Source of the DNA: Alphaproteobacteria bacterium
Lineage (GTDB): Bacteria; Pseudomonadota; Alphaproteobacteria; RS24
NCBI GenBank assembly: GCA_015163825.1
Contig: JAAOIL010000022.1
Location: forward strand, 1 to 5,558
Direction of reading: 5' to 3'
Length of the DNA stretch: 5,558 nt
Position numbers and translations under genes: made by a program. Each line of letters begins with the position of its first letter. Position 1 is the stretch's first letter. Shown one piece after another: positions 5,450-5,558 of the stretch. Under the pieces are notes generated by a model. That model did not search any database and had not been told where the DNA came from. It was given only the letters and a program-made list of their open reading frames with translations.

Positions 5450-5526
5450 GGGGGTGTAGCTCAGTTGGTTAGAGCGCTGGCCTGTCACGCCAGAGGCCGC
5501 GGGTTCGAGTCCCGTCACTCCCGCCA
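5450..5526 (+). tRNA. tRNA-Asp (anticodon GTC)
   Basis: A complete cloverleaf of 77 bases that reads GAC and GAT. The acceptor stem is GGGGGTG (5450-5456) with CACTCCC (5516-5522), with one G-U pair. The D stem is GCTC (5459-5462) with GAGC (5472-5475). The anticodon stem is CTGGC (5477-5481) with GCCAG (5489-5493), and the anticodon GTC is at 5484-5486. The T stem is GCGGG (5499-5503) with CCCGT (5511-5515). Discriminator G5523, an identity base for tRNA-Asp, is followed by an encoded CCA (5524-5526). It starts 39 bases after tRNA-Val and is probably cotranscribed with it. Confidence 0.97.
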
Positions 5527-5541
5527 CTCTTTTTAAAGGAG
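5527..5541 (+). other. Small hairpin directly after tRNA-Asp
   Basis: CTCTTT (5527-5532) can pair with AAAGGAG (six pairs including one U-G) around a 3-base loop. It abuts the tRNA CCA end and lacks a following T run. AAAGGAG (5535-5541) looks like a ribosome binding site, but no ATG, GTG or TTG follows within the window, so the next gene cannot be called. Confidence 0.25.
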
Positions 5542-5558
5542 CGGGTATCTGTAAGTAA

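Noticed and set aside
1..5558. A novel defence, mobile or accessory system
   Set aside because: All four proteins are intact housekeeping families in a widely conserved order. No cargo gene, integrase, CRISPR-like array or att-like duplication at the tRNA 3' ends is visible.

Overview
The window reads as an ordinary, well-conserved proteostasis locus of an alphaproteobacterium. Four intact protein genes lie head to tail on the + strand: clpP, clpX, lon and a HU gene (hupB). They are followed by tRNA-Val(TAC) and tRNA-Asp(GTC), also on +. The order clpP-clpX-lon-hup is widespread in Proteobacteria. The assignment to Alphaproteobacteria is inferred from protein wording (ClpX Walker A with Cys, GPTGCGKT; the ClpP and HU sequences), from the hup-to-tRNA arrangement, and from GANTC sites concentrated in the gene leaders. 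I cannot name a genus. No mobile element, CRISPR array, phage gene or minus-strand gene is supported.

Layout. Positions 1-40 hold the clpP leader with a good ribosome binding site. clpP (41-667) is separated by 67 bp from clpX (735-2069), and that gap has overlapping inverted repeats and a weak promoter candidate. The 140-bp gap before lon (2210-4714) contains a near-perfect heat-shock (RpoH) promoter, whose -10 element is one arm of an 8-bp palindrome. The 137-bp gap before hupB (4852-5124) is AT-rich, with three GCATTTTTTGC-type repeats, a GAATCAG inverted repeat and four GANTC sites. A strong UUCG-loop terminator follows hupB. About 150 bp of non-coding DNA with a small dyad then leads to the two tRNA genes (5335-5410 and 5450-5526), which are split by a hairpin spacer. 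The last 32 bp hold no gene start.

How the genes work together. ClpX unfolds tagged or damaged proteins and feeds them to the ClpP peptidase chamber. Lon is the second major ATP-dependent protease and is set up here for heat-shock induction. HU is an abundant nucleoid protein and, in E. coli, a Lon substrate. lon and hupB may share transcripts that end at the terminator at 5132-5181.

I found no new biological system. The points most worth checking are regulatory: the palindromic RpoH promoter of lon, and the enrichment of GAATCA (a subset of the CcrM site GANTC) in the leaders of clpX, lon and hupB. The low-complexity N-terminal tails on ClpX and Lon are a lesser curiosity.
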